A stretch of DNA of 64,000 nt from CAYOHG01 sp964465125. Its GTDB lineage: Bacteria; Planctomycetota; Phycisphaerae; UBA1845; Fen-1342. The stretch covers positions 66,925-130,924 of the forward strand of contig CAYXIO010000004.1 of NCBI GenBank assembly GCA_964465125.1, given 5' to 3'. A program made the translations under genes and the position numbers. The notes beneath the pieces are model-generated. The model was given only the letters and a program-made list of their open reading frames with translations. It did not search any database and was not told the origin of the DNA. Positions 8,548-16,541 of the stretch are shown one piece after another (position 1 is the stretch's first letter; every line of letters starts with the position of its first letter).

Positions 8548-10826
8548 CAGTTGCGTTGCCCCAGCAGCGGGATTTCGCGGCGCAGCTTGATCCACGCCGT
8601 AAACGTCCCGTCATACGACCGGTCCAGATCGAGCATGTCGTACGCGAGCTCGAAGACCGCGGTGAATCTCCCCAGCCGCCAGTTCAGCGCGGCGCTCAGA
8701 TCGACGCCGTTGGTGATGCCGGCCAGCGAATCGTCCTCGTAGCGGTAGGCGGCGGCGGCGGTGGCGGCCAGGGCCGGGTCGATGTGGAACTCGTACGCCA
8801 GGCCCAGGTCCAGCAGCGAGGCATCGTGCCCGCTGAGTCCGCGCGCCCCGTCGAATTCGTAGTGCGAGTACGAGCCGCGCCCGCTGAGCGTGTGGGCCGC
8901 CTGCTGTAGGATCGTGGCGTCGGCATCCAGGTGCAGGGCCTGGTACGGGTCGATCGAATCGTCGTTGTACTCGTATTCGGCGCCGGCCGACCAGCGCTTC
9001 TGCCGGTAGCGCAGTCCGACGCGGTGGCGATTCACCTCGCGGGCGCGGTAACCCAGGAAGCGCGTGCGGTCCAGGTCTTCATCCTGAAACGACATCGTGT
9101 AGTAGGGCGTCCAGCCGGCCTTGAACGCCTGCTGAATGCGGAAGTTCACCCGATCACGGTTCAACTCGTAGCCCTGCGACGTGCGGTAGGAGTAGCTCAC
9201 CAGCACCGTCTCACCGTCGGTGATGCGCCCGGTCGGAATGCGCTCCAGAAACACGTAGCGCCCGACCGGCAGAATGACGTAGTCGCGCAGCGGGACGTAA
9301 ACCCGCGCCCGGTTCGCGTCGGTCACCACGATCGTGAACGGATTCACGTCGGTACGCGCCAACGTCACCGGCAGGGGGTCGCGAAACGTGTGCGACTCGT
9401 TCACCGCGACGCCGCTGCGCGCGGCGCTGTCCGCCCGCGCGACGGCGTACTCGTAGCTCAGCGAGGTGGAGAAGCGGCCCCAATCGTTCTCGCGATCGAT
9501 CCCGATCGTCCCCAGCGCGCCCGCTTCGGTCAGATCGCTGCCGCGCTCCAGTTCCTGGGACAAGCCGTAGAGGTTGATCGAGCTGCTGAGCCAGTCGCGA
9601 AACTGGTACGACGCACCGATGTCGCCGCGGAATTCCTTGATTTCGTTCTCGTCCAACGTCTGCTCGAGGTATTGCAGGGCGTAGGTGGTGGCGAACGAGA
9701 AGGTGTGCTGAAGGCGCAGGCGCGGCGCGACCTGGTAGATGTCCTGGCCGAGATCGCCGTCCTCGTCCTGAAATCGCGCCAGCGTCTCCAGGCGGCTGCG
9801 CGACTGTGGGCCGAATTGCAGCGTGTGATCCAGGTCAAAGCGACTGCGCACCGTGTCGAACTCGCTGGCCCCGCCCGAGTAGCGCTCGCGCTGATCGTCG
9901 TATTCGTACGACAGCCGCAGCGAGTGCTGATCGCTGAACTGCGCGGTCGCCTCGTAGTTCAGCGTGCGATTGCCGCGGCGCTCCTCGTCGTAGCGGTCGC
10001 GGTCCGGGCTGGTCAGCTCCTCGTAGCTGTCCACGTAGCTCAGGCGCATCGGCAGCTTCGGGTCGTTGAAGGTGAGTTCGGCTCCGTAGCGCTCCTGCCG
10101 GCGATCGAGGCTCGGCAGGAACGGCCGCGCGATGCGGTCGTCGCGCTGTAGCGCAAAGACATTTGCCGACACTTTCCCCGCCGGCAGCAGCCGCATGTCG
10201 GCGTCGTAGTAGAGCAGCCCGTCATCGTCGCGGCTGCGGCGGTCGCGGCCGGGCCAGGATTCCCAGTAGCGCGTCTGCTCCAGTCCGCCGCGCACGTCGA
10301 AGCGGAAGTCCGCGACGCGCTCGCCGAACAACGTCCCCGAGCCGCGCAGACCGGCGGTTTCGTTCAACTCGCGCAGCTCGCTGGTCTGGCGGAAGTCGTA
10401 CGGGTATCGGCCGCCGACGCGCGTGCTCGATTGTCGCCGCTGGACCCGGGCGTCGAAGCCCAGGTCGAAGGTCAGATCGTCGAAGTCGAGTGGGCGCTGC
10501 GTGGCCGACCCGAGCGCGCTGGGGGCGCTGGCAGGGGCCAAGGCGCGCTCCTCGCCGGCGCGAGCGTCGTCGCTGTCCGCGGGCTGGCTGGTTGGCTGGG
10601 TCGTGGCGAGCTGCGCTTGCGAAGCCGGCGCCGGCGCGCCGTTCGCGGCTTCCGTCGCCGCGGGGGGGGGATCGGTCGATTCACCCGGGGAGTCGGCGGC
10701 CGACGGGCTGCTGGCCGCGACCGGAGTCATTTCGTAGATGCGCGTATCCGGCGACTGCGCCAGCGCCGGCACGGCACTGCTCGCGAATCCACTTGCCACG
10801 GCGAGCACAATCCACGTGCGGCGCAT
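8547..10826 (-). CDS. Large outer-membrane beta-barrel, putative cytochrome conduit porin
   Basis: About 759 residues. It begins with a clear signal peptide ending ALAQ, followed by a low-complexity Ala/Pro/Ser/Asp region to about residue 105, then roughly 650 residues of alternating polar and aromatic strands with repeated patterns such as LRLSYEYDD, LEYQF and YRYEDDS. This is the look of a large barrel such as MtrB/OmbB-type porins, though overall similarity to those families cannot be confirmed by eye. The start is placed at the ATG at 10826 because the upstream extension is unrelated and overlaps the divergent gene. A TGGACA-N17-TAGTGT promoter lies just upstream. It heads the cytochrome operon, which supports a role as the sheath for electron transfer across the outer membrane. 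Confidence 0.75.
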   Translation of the reverse strand: MRRTWIVLAVASGFASSAVPALAQSPDTRIYEMTPVAASSPSAADSPGESTDPPPAATEAANGAPAPASQAQLATTQPTSQPADSDDARAGEERALAPASAPSALGSATQRPLDFDDLTFDLGFDARVQRRQSSTRVGGRYPYDFRQTSELRELNETAGLRGSGTLFGERVADFRFDVRGGLEQTRYWESWPGRDRRSRDDDGLLYYDADMRLLPAGKVSANVFALQRDDRIARPFLPSLDRRQERYGAELTFNDPKLPMRLSYVDSYEELTSPDRDRYDEERRGNRTLNYEATAQFSDQHSLRLSYEYDDQRERYSGGASEFDTVRSRFDLDHTLQFGPQSRSRLETLARFQDEDGDLGQDIYQVAPRLRLQHTFSFATTYALQYLEQTLDENEIKEFRGDIGASYQFRDWLSSSINLYGLSQELERGSDLTEAGALGTIGIDRENDWGRFSTSLSYEYAVARADSAARSGVAVNESHTFRDPLPVTLARTDVNPFTIVVTDANRARVYVPLRDYVILPVGRYVFLERIPTGRITDGETVLVSYSYRTSQGYELNRDRVNFRIQQAFKAGWTPYYTMSFQDEDLDRTRFLGYRAREVNRHRVGLRYRQKRWSAGAEYEYNDDSIDPYQALHLDADATILQQAAHTLSGRGSYSHYEFDGARGLSGHDASLLDLGLAYEFHIDPALAATAAAAYRYEDDSLAGITNGVDLSAALNWRLGRFTAVFELAYDMLDLDRSYDGTFTAWIKLRREIPLLGQRN

Positions 10827-10872
10827 GCGTTCCGATGCCAGGGTCGGTCCGGTGCGGATAGGCGACGGAGAG

Positions 10873-10901
10873 ACACTACGGAGCGCATCCGGGCCTGTCC
10901 A
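10873..10901 (-). promoter_or_regulatory. Putative sigma-70 promoter for the barrel/NHL/cytochrome operon
   Basis: On the minus strand TGGACA (10901-10896) and TAGTGT (10878-10873) are separated by 17 bases. The -35 matches five of six consensus bases, the -10 three of six. Transcription would begin about 40 bases before the barrel start codon. Confidence 0.45.
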
Positions 10902-10944
10902 GTGTGCGGTCCCATCAAATCCGCCGACAACGCGCCCGCCACGA

Positions 10945-10973
10945 TTGGCGCACTGCCTGGCCCTTCGTATAGT
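10945..10973 (+). promoter_or_regulatory. Putative sigma-70 promoter for the divergent cytochrome operon
   Basis: TTGGCG (10945-10950) and TATAGT (10968-10973) are separated by exactly 17 bases, with four of six and five of six consensus matches. The site points to the tetraheme gene at 11011 and would give a leader of about 30 bases. It faces the minus-strand promoter, so both halves of the cytochrome block share one 184-base control region. Confidence 0.55.
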
Positions 10974-11010
10974 GGCGGCCCGTCGCTGCGCCGGTTGCAC
11001 CGAGGCTGCC

Positions 11011-11697
11011 ATGCAAGCCAATCCGTCGGTTCGAGTGCTTGCCCGCCCCCTGCTGCTCGCGCTGGGCGCTGCCGTGCTGGCGTGCTGCGCGGCCTGGCGG
11101 GCGGCGCCCGACCGCTCGGATTCCTCGCAGGCCGCCGATCGTTCGCCCGCGTCGCAGCCGGTCGGCGATCCGCTGGTGGCCCTGTCCGGCGGCATCGTCG
11201 GCAGCCAGCACGATTTTTCCGCGCGAGGCGAGATCGCGCGCGACTTGTGCCTGCCCTGCCACACGCCGCACCTCACCGCCGCCGAAGCGCCGCTGCTCGT
11301 GCCTCGTCCGACGTCGACTCGACCCGTGCGGTCGTACCGGACTCCGGCCGGCGAGCTCAGCCAGGCGTCGCTGGTCTGCCTGAGCTGCCACGACGGCACG
11401 GTCGCCGCGGACGTCTACGCCGGCGCGCACGGCGCGAGCTGGTCCGACTTTTCCGCCGGCGGTGTATCACGCGGGCGGACGCGCATCGTGAACCACCCGG
11501 TGGGCGTTGAATACCCGCGCCTCGATCCGCATTATCGTTCGGCGGCGGAAGTGACCGCGACCGGCCGCATCCCGCTGCCGGACGGGCGGATTCAGTGCAC
11601 CACCTGCCACGATCCACACAACACGGGGCGGCACGCCGGGCTGCTGGTGATCTCCAACGATCGCAGCAGGCTTTGCCTGTCGTGCCACCGCCTGTGA
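11011..11697 (+). CDS. Secreted tetraheme c-type cytochrome
   Basis: About 228 residues with a hydrophobic leader ending in LACCAA, which may be a lipobox or a normal signal peptide. Four CXXCH sites are present: CLPCHTPHL, CLSCHDGT, CTTCHDPHN and CLSCHRL at the very C-terminus. The opening of the mature part (SQHDFS, then CLPCHTPH) parallels the opening of the dodecaheme protein (SKHDLS, then CIFCHTPH), so the two are probably paralogues of different length. The ATG at 11011 is preferred over upstream in-frame starts because it sits directly before the signal peptide. It is first in a three-gene plus-strand operon with only 5 bases to the next gene. Confidence 0.88.
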   Translation: MQANPSVRVLARPLLLALGAAVLACCAAWRAAPDRSDSSQAADRSPASQPVGDPLVALSGGIVGSQHDFSARGEIARDLCLPCHTPHLTAAEAPLLVPRPTSTRPVRSYRTPAGELSQASLVCLSCHDGTVAADVYAGAHGASWSDFSAGGVSRGRTRIVNHPVGVEYPRLDPHYRSAAEVTATGRIPLPDGRIQCTTCHDPHNTGRHAGLLVISNDRSRLCLSCHRL

Positions 11698-11702
11698 TTG
11701 CC

Positions 11703-13691
11703 ATGCATCGTTCGGGTTTGAGGTCGGCGCGCTGCTGCGTACTTCCCGCCGTCGCTGCGCTGGGCGTATCGGCGGCGATCGCGCTGGCCGTGGGCGGTTG
11801 CTCCGAACGTTCCGCCACTGTCGCGATGCTGCACCGATCGGCCCCCGCAGGCAACCGCTACGTCGCGTCGCAGGGCAACCTGCGCGTTGGCCGGCGGCCG
11901 ACGGAGCTGGAAGCCCGGCTGGCGTTGTTCTTCTTCGGCGCCGAACCTGACCTGCCGCTCGGGCTGGTGCGGCCGGTGGATGTGCTGCCCGAGAACTCCG
12001 GCCTGCTGATCAGCGACAGCGCACTGACCGCCGTCGTCGACTGGCAGCCTCAGTATGCGGCGCTCAGCGCAGCCGCGCTGGATCCACCACCGGGAAATCC
12101 CAACGCGCTGGGACACACCCCCGACGGCGATCGGCTGGTCGCCGATCTCTCGGGCTCCGTCACGCGCTACGACAGCGCCGGCAACGTCCGCGCTCGATAC
12201 GTCAGCGAGGGACTCCGCCCCGGCGGCGTGCTCGCCGTCAACGATGCCGTCTGGGTCACCAACATCCTCGCCCACCGCATCGACGTTTTCGACGCCGCCA
12301 GCGGAGCCTTGCGGAAGTCCATCGGACGGCGCGGCAGCGGCAACGGCGAATTCGCCCTGCCGCTGGGAATGGACCGCCTGGCCGACGGCTCCGTATGCGT
12401 CGTCGACATGCTCAACGCCCGCGTCCAGCTACTCGACGCGCAGGGCGACTGGCTGCGGACCCTCGGCGGCCCAGGCGACCGCGTCGGGCTGTTCGGCCGC
12501 CCGCGCGGCGTCGCCGTCGGCCCTGATGGGACGATCTTCGTCACCGACGCTGCAACCCAGCGAGTGCACGCCTTCACCAGCGACGGGCAGCCGGTGCTGG
12601 CGTTCGGCGGTGCGGAGGACGGTCGCGATGCCCTGGTTCTGCCGGCGGAAGTCGCAATCAGCACGCAACCTCCGCCGACGGATCATCCACTTCCGGACGG
12701 CTTTTCCGCCGACTACTGGGTCCTCGTGGTCGAGCAGATCGAGCGGCCGGGCATTCGCGTGTATGGCTGGAACGCGCGCGCGGTGCACGAGCCGCTGCCC
12801 AGCCCCGCCCCGAGCACTCCCGGTCGACAGAACCTGGTCGAGAATCCGCACTGGCAGCCGACCGGCTGTGTTTCCTGCCACAAGCGAGACGCTTCAGGCA
12901 TTCAGCCGATCCCGACTCGAGAGATTGACGCCATGTGTCTGGCGTGCCACGACGGCGTCAAGTCGCCCGATGAGTTTCATCCGGTCGGCTGGCCCGCGGA
13001 CGGTGCCCGCACACACCCCCCCGAAGGCTGGCCGCTCGTGGACGACCGAATCGGCTGCGTGACCTGCCACGACTTCAGCAAACACTGCCAGCCGGATACG
13101 GTCCGTCCGGCCCGCAATCCGGCGTTCATCCGCGGCTTCGACCCGCGCAATCGGTTCGCGACCTGCTCCAAGTGTCACGAGAGCGACGCCTGGCGCATCA
13201 ACCCGCATCGTGCCGAGGGACCGTACGTGACCCGCGCGATCGACGTTTGCGCGTTCTGCCACACCGCCAACCCCGTTCAGGGGGCCGACGGCCGCTGGAC
13301 GTTCGATGCTGCCGTGCGCGGCGATCCGGCGCTGTTGTGCCAGAATTGTCACACGATGCACGCCGATCCGGCGCCCGAAGGGCACCTTGGGCAGACGGTC
13401 CCACGGCCGATCCTTGATCGCATGGCGCGGCAGAGCGTGATCGTCGCGAAGGAGTATCGCCTGCCCGGCGCCGCCTCCGACGGCAGCGTTCGCGTGCTGC
13501 CGCTCGCGGAGGGCCGCGTCGGCTGCCAGACTTGCCACAATCCGCACGCGCTTCACCCCGAGCCGGCGGAGCTGTTTACGTCGGCGGTCGCGCGACTGCA
13601 TTCGCAACGGCCCCAGGATGAGGGCAGGAACCTGCGGCTGGATCACGTGTCGCTATGCCAATTCTGCCATCTGGATGTGGTGTCGCCATGA
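11703..13691 (+). CDS. NHL propeller fused to octaheme cytochrome c
   Basis: About 662 residues. A signal with lipobox LAVGGCSE is followed by an NHL-type propeller (about residues 50-365; blades such as GNGEFALPLGMDRL and FGRPRGVAVGPDGT) and then a C-terminal cytochrome region with eight CXXCH sites: CVSCHKRD, CLACHDGV, CVTCHDFS, CSKCHESD, CAFCHTAN, CQNCHTMH, CQTCHNPH and CQFCHLDV. It thus joins in one chain the two protein types that are separate genes on the opposite strand. The ATG at 11703 is chosen because the signal peptide begins there and it lies 5 bases after the tetraheme stop. The fusion supports physical contact between propeller and cytochrome in the whole cluster. Confidence 0.9.
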   Translation: MHRSGLRSARCCVLPAVAALGVSAAIALAVGGCSERSATVAMLHRSAPAGNRYVASQGNLRVGRRPTELEARLALFFFGAEPDLPLGLVRPVDVLPENSGLLISDSALTAVVDWQPQYAALSAAALDPPPGNPNALGHTPDGDRLVADLSGSVTRYDSAGNVRARYVSEGLRPGGVLAVNDAVWVTNILAHRIDVFDAASGALRKSIGRRGSGNGEFALPLGMDRLADGSVCVVDMLNARVQLLDAQGDWLRTLGGPGDRVGLFGRPRGVAVGPDGTIFVTDAATQRVHAFTSDGQPVLAFGGAEDGRDALVLPAEVAISTQPPPTDHPLPDGFSADYWVLVVEQIERPGIRVYGWNARAVHEPLPSPAPSTPGRQNLVENPHWQPTGCVSCHKRDASGIQPIPTREIDAMCLACHDGVKSPDEFHPVGWPADGARTHPPEGWPLVDDRIGCVTCHDFSKHCQPDTVRPARNPAFIRGFDPRNRFATCSKCHESDAWRINPHRAEGPYVTRAIDVCAFCHTANPVQGADGRWTFDAAVRGDPALLCQNCHTMHADPAPEGHLGQTVPRPILDRMARQSVIVAKEYRLPGAASDGSVRVLPLAEGRVGCQTCHNPHALHPEPAELFTSAVARLHSQRPQDEGRNLRLDHVSLCQFCHLDVVSP

Positions 13692-13747
13692 GCCGCGCGC
13701 GATTGAACGTTGGCGCGGCGTCGGCCGCCGCGGGCCGGAGCACGAAT

Positions 13748-15070
13748 ATGATGAACCGACTTCACCGCACGATCCGATTCGCGTTCGGCTGGATCTCCGG
13801 CGCGCTGGCGCTTGGCCTGCTGCTGAATGTCGCCGGCTGTCCGGCGCCGGACGATGGCGGCGCCAATCCGCCCGGCTACTCGAACATCAGCGACAAGAGC
13901 AACGACGGCGCGCGGTACGTCGGCGCCAGCGCGTGCTCGGCGTGCCACGCCGACTACGCCGCGGTCCATCGCCAGCACGGTCATGCGAACTCGCTCAGCG
14001 CCGGGGTCGGCCAGCCGCCGCTGCTTTCCGCCGCTGCGACCGACGCGCGTGTGCCCTCGCCGCCCGGTGGATTCGAGTGGACCGACATCGCCTACATCGT
14101 GGGCGGGTATCTGCGCCGCGCCATTTTCGTCGACCACGGAGGTTACTTGCTGACGACCGGCCTGACCGGCACGGCGACGCAGTGGCTGCTCGACTTCGGG
14201 CCGAATGCGACGACCGCCGCGTTCGATGCCTATGAGCCGGCCGCCGACGCGCCGCTGCCATTCGACTACTCGTGCTTCCAGTGCCACACGACGGGAGCGC
14301 AGCGGCAGGATCCCGCGCGGCCCGAGTTTCAGGACGGACGCCCCGGCTTGGCCGGCACCTGGTCCGAGGATGGGGTTCAATGCGAAGCGTGCCACGGCCC
14401 GGGCTCGCAGCATTTCACGATCGCCGGCGGGCAGGTTCAGATCCGCCGCGATCGCATCTTCGTCGACCTGGATGGCTCTCAGACCTGCGTCGGTTGTCAC
14501 GGGGGCGGGCTGGACGAATCGTCGCACACGATTCAGGCGCGCGGCGGTTACATTGAGCACTTCGAGCAGGCCGACGAGCTGGCCGCCAGCGGCTATCACG
14601 CGCGCTTCGCCTGCGGGGTCTGTCACGACCCGCACACCTCCACCGTGTACGACCGTGCGTCAGCGATTCGAAATCAGTGCCGGGCCTGCCACACCGACGT
14701 GACCGATGCCAAGCACGGCGGCAAGGTCTACGTTCGTGCCAGCGACGGCTACAGCGAGCCCGTCACCTGCGAAAGTTGTCACATGCCCTACGCCTCGCTC
14801 GGTGGGGGAACGGCAGCGCCGTCGGTCGTTGGGGAGACGGCACGCGTTGCGGACGTCCGCACGCACATCTTCCGCATCAATGTCGCGCCGCTGGACTACA
14901 CCGCGTTCTTCAGCGACGACGGCTCCCAGGTGCGGCTGGATGAGAACGGCGAGGCCGCGGTCACCGTCGACTTCATCTGCTTACGCTGCCACAATGGGAA
15001 CGGGCTCTTCGATCTGACGCTGCCGCGCGCGGCGGAGATCGCCGAGTTCATGCACCAGGAAACGCCGTAG
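13748..15070 (+). CDS. Octaheme c-type cytochrome lipoprotein, cytochrome c554-like
   Basis: About 440 residues with a leader ending in the lipobox LNVAGC. Eight CXXCH sites are visible: CSACHADY, CFQCHTTG, CEACHGPG, CVGCHGGG, CGVCHDPH, CRACHTDV, CESCHMPY and CLRCHNGN. The opening phrase YVGASACSACH followed by HGHANSL is typical of the cytochrome c554 / octaheme family, whose members include hydroxylamine and nitrite enzymes as well as plain electron carriers. No catalytic lysine-containing heme motif is seen, so an electron-transfer role is more likely. GGAG lies 7 bases before the ATG at 13748; an alternative ATG at 13688 overlaps the previous stop (ATGA). Confidence 0.87.
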   Translation: MMNRLHRTIRFAFGWISGALALGLLLNVAGCPAPDDGGANPPGYSNISDKSNDGARYVGASACSACHADYAAVHRQHGHANSLSAGVGQPPLLSAAATDARVPSPPGGFEWTDIAYIVGGYLRRAIFVDHGGYLLTTGLTGTATQWLLDFGPNATTAAFDAYEPAADAPLPFDYSCFQCHTTGAQRQDPARPEFQDGRPGLAGTWSEDGVQCEACHGPGSQHFTIAGGQVQIRRDRIFVDLDGSQTCVGCHGGGLDESSHTIQARGGYIEHFEQADELAASGYHARFACGVCHDPHTSTVYDRASAIRNQCRACHTDVTDAKHGGKVYVRASDGYSEPVTCESCHMPYASLGGGTAAPSVVGETARVADVRTHIFRINVAPLDYTAFFSDDGSQVRLDENGEAAVTVDFICLRCHNGNGLFDLTLPRAAEIAEFMHQETP

Positions 15071-15493
15071 TCCTCGATCGTCAGCTTGTTCGGCGGAGGG
15101 TTATTCTCAGACGAGCTCCGTGCGCGGTTGCGCGAAGCGGGCGATTATTAGACCGGCGATATCGTGACGTTCGTAACCTCTTTGTTTTTCGTCATTTCTG
15201 TTGCCTTTCGACCGTGCTTGGGCTAACATTCATTTCTGGAGGATGCCTCCCGCTCTAAAGGCCCGACCCCACGGGCTTGGTGCGGAGAAGGCTGTTCTGA
15301 TCGACGCTCGGATTGTTCGAAACGCACCCTGCGAAGGACCGCGGCGCGCCGGCTGAGTGCGACGCTTGTGTCGCACTGCGGAGACAGTGTGTCCACGCGC
15401 TGCGTGGGTCCGGCTTCGAACGCCTGACGGGTCGGCTGCGGAACGGGAGGCGTCCCCAAGACAAGCGAGCAGACCACAGGAGGGGGGACCAGC
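15071..15493. other. 423-base intergenic region with structured leader
   Basis: No gene is supported here. The left half is AT-richer and contains TTTGTTTTTC near 15179-15190, but I see no strong stem in front of it. The right half holds three hairpins described as a separate feature, and the last bases form a strong ribosome binding site (AGGAGGGG) for the PEP-CTERM gene. Confidence 0.5.
15257..15407 (+). promoter_or_regulatory. Three-hairpin leader upstream of the PEP-CTERM gene
   Basis: Hairpin 1 pairs GCCCG (15261-15265) with CGGGC (15272-15276) and can extend by two pairs. Hairpin 2 is a perfect 8-bp stem, AGTGCGAC (15356-15363) with GTCGCACT (15370-15377) and a 6-base loop. Hairpin 3 pairs CCACGC (15393-15398) with GCGTGG (15402-15407) around a 3-base loop. 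None is followed by a T-run, so a leader structure or a protein-binding site is more likely than a terminator. I recognise no known riboswitch core. Confidence 0.4.
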
Positions 15494-16189
15494 ATGACCT
15501 TCGGGGTAGTGGTGCGCGCCGCGAAAGCCGGCATCGGCGTCGCGGCACTGACGGTGCTCGCGGCAAACGCCGCGGCACAGACGATCGAGGCCAGGTTCAT
15601 CAACAACAGCCCGTCTCGGCCGGTGATGCTCTCCGAGGATGGCGGAGTGAGCTACGCCGAGCGCGGCGCCGGAAGGTTGAACTGGGAGCGGATCGGCGGC
15701 GACTACGGCGGAGTCGGGCCGAACTTCACCACGTTCTGCGCGGAACTGGCGGAGTATGTCGCGCCGAATCACATCTACGTCTTTGACGTCGTTGCGCCGG
15801 CCGGCGTTCCGAACACCATCGTCGGCGGCATGGGCGCCGCGAAAGCAGCGCTGCTCGAGGAACTGTACGGCCGGTTCTACAACACGATCGACTTCACCGT
15901 CACCAACAACGCCACCGCGTTTCAGATTGCCGTGTGGGAAATCATCTACGACGACGGTCTGAGCCTGGCGGGCGACGAGCTGCGGGTGCAGAACAACGGC
16001 CACTACTTCACCATCGCGCAGAACTGGCTCAGCGCTCTCAACGGAGCGGGTGCGACGATGGACCTGGACGGCTTCACGGCTATCGGGGTTCAGGATCAGA
16101 TCGTGATCCCGGAACCCGCCAGCGCAATGCTGATCGCCCTGGGCGGACTTGCTCTCGCCGTCCGCCGATCCTCTGAGCGGCGGACGTAA
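15494..16189 (+). CDS. PEP-CTERM surface protein with thioester-like Cys/Gln pair
   Basis: 231 residues: signal peptide to about residue 28 (ending AAAQ), a beta-rich domain, and a C-terminal sorting tag IPEPASAMLIALGGLA followed by RRSSERRT. Such PEP-CTERM tags are cut by an EpsH-family exosortase in bacteria that make exopolysaccharide; no exosortase lies in this window. The domain contains FTTFCAEL (Cys82) and, 62 residues later, TAFQIAVWEI (Gln144). This spacing and wording resemble the internal thioester domains of Gram-positive adhesins, in which Cys and Gln form a covalent bond that captures host targets. That reading is inference. The start has a strong AGGAGGGG ribosome site. Confidence 0.85.
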   Translation: MTFGVVVRAAKAGIGVAALTVLAANAAAQTIEARFINNSPSRPVMLSEDGGVSYAERGAGRLNWERIGGDYGGVGPNFTTFCAELAEYVAPNHIYVFDVVAPAGVPNTIVGGMGAAKAALLEELYGRFYNTIDFTVTNNATAFQIAVWEIIYDDGLSLAGDELRVQNNGHYFTIAQNWLSALNGAGATMDLDGFTAIGVQDQIVIPEPASAMLIALGGLALAVRRSSERRT

Positions 16190-16541
16190 GCGCGTTTCGC
16201 CGCCGGGAGGATTCGAGCGATCAAACGGGCGTGCCGCTGCGACCTCGTGGCGGCGCGCCCGTCGGCGATTGGGGGCCACGGCTGGGCCGGCCCGCGCGGC
16301 GTCACGGACCGCACGATTCACGTCTCGATTCGCCGCTTTCGGCCCGCTGCGAGGGAGCCCGCGGGCCGCGGGCGGCGTGGGTGTGCGTTGGCTGCCTCGC
16401 GAATCCGGTTGTTTCCACTCTTCGCCTCCGGCATAATCTTTTCGCCTCGCGGCGCCTCCTCCGCTGCCGGGCGCGGGCCGGTGCGCTTGGGTTGCCCGTC
16501 TGCCCGCTCGATGCCGGGGAAGATGTGGGGCGTCGCCGCTC
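16190..16541. other. 352-base intergenic region before hppD
   Basis: No open frame here looks coding. The region is GC-rich except for a short AT-richer patch near 16400-16445 that holds the putative hppD promoter. A GC-rich inverted pattern at about 16360-16375 (GCGGGCCGCGGGC) could fold but has no T-run. Confidence 0.45.
16409..16437 (+). promoter_or_regulatory. Putative sigma-70 promoter of hppD
   Basis: TTGTTT (16409-16414) and CATAAT (16432-16437) are separated by 17 bases. The -10 matches five of six consensus bases, the -35 three of six. It lies about 105 bases before the hppD start in the only AT-richer patch of the spacer. Confidence 0.45.

Noticed and set aside
10827..11399. Upstream extension of the barrel gene (start at 11399)
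   Set aside because: The extension overlaps the divergent tetraheme gene, its translation is Arg/Ala-rich without structure, and a clear signal peptide and promoter place the start at 10826.
15161..15200. Terminator after the c554-like cytochrome gene
   Set aside because: A T-rich stretch is present (TTTGTTTTTC) but no stable stem precedes it.
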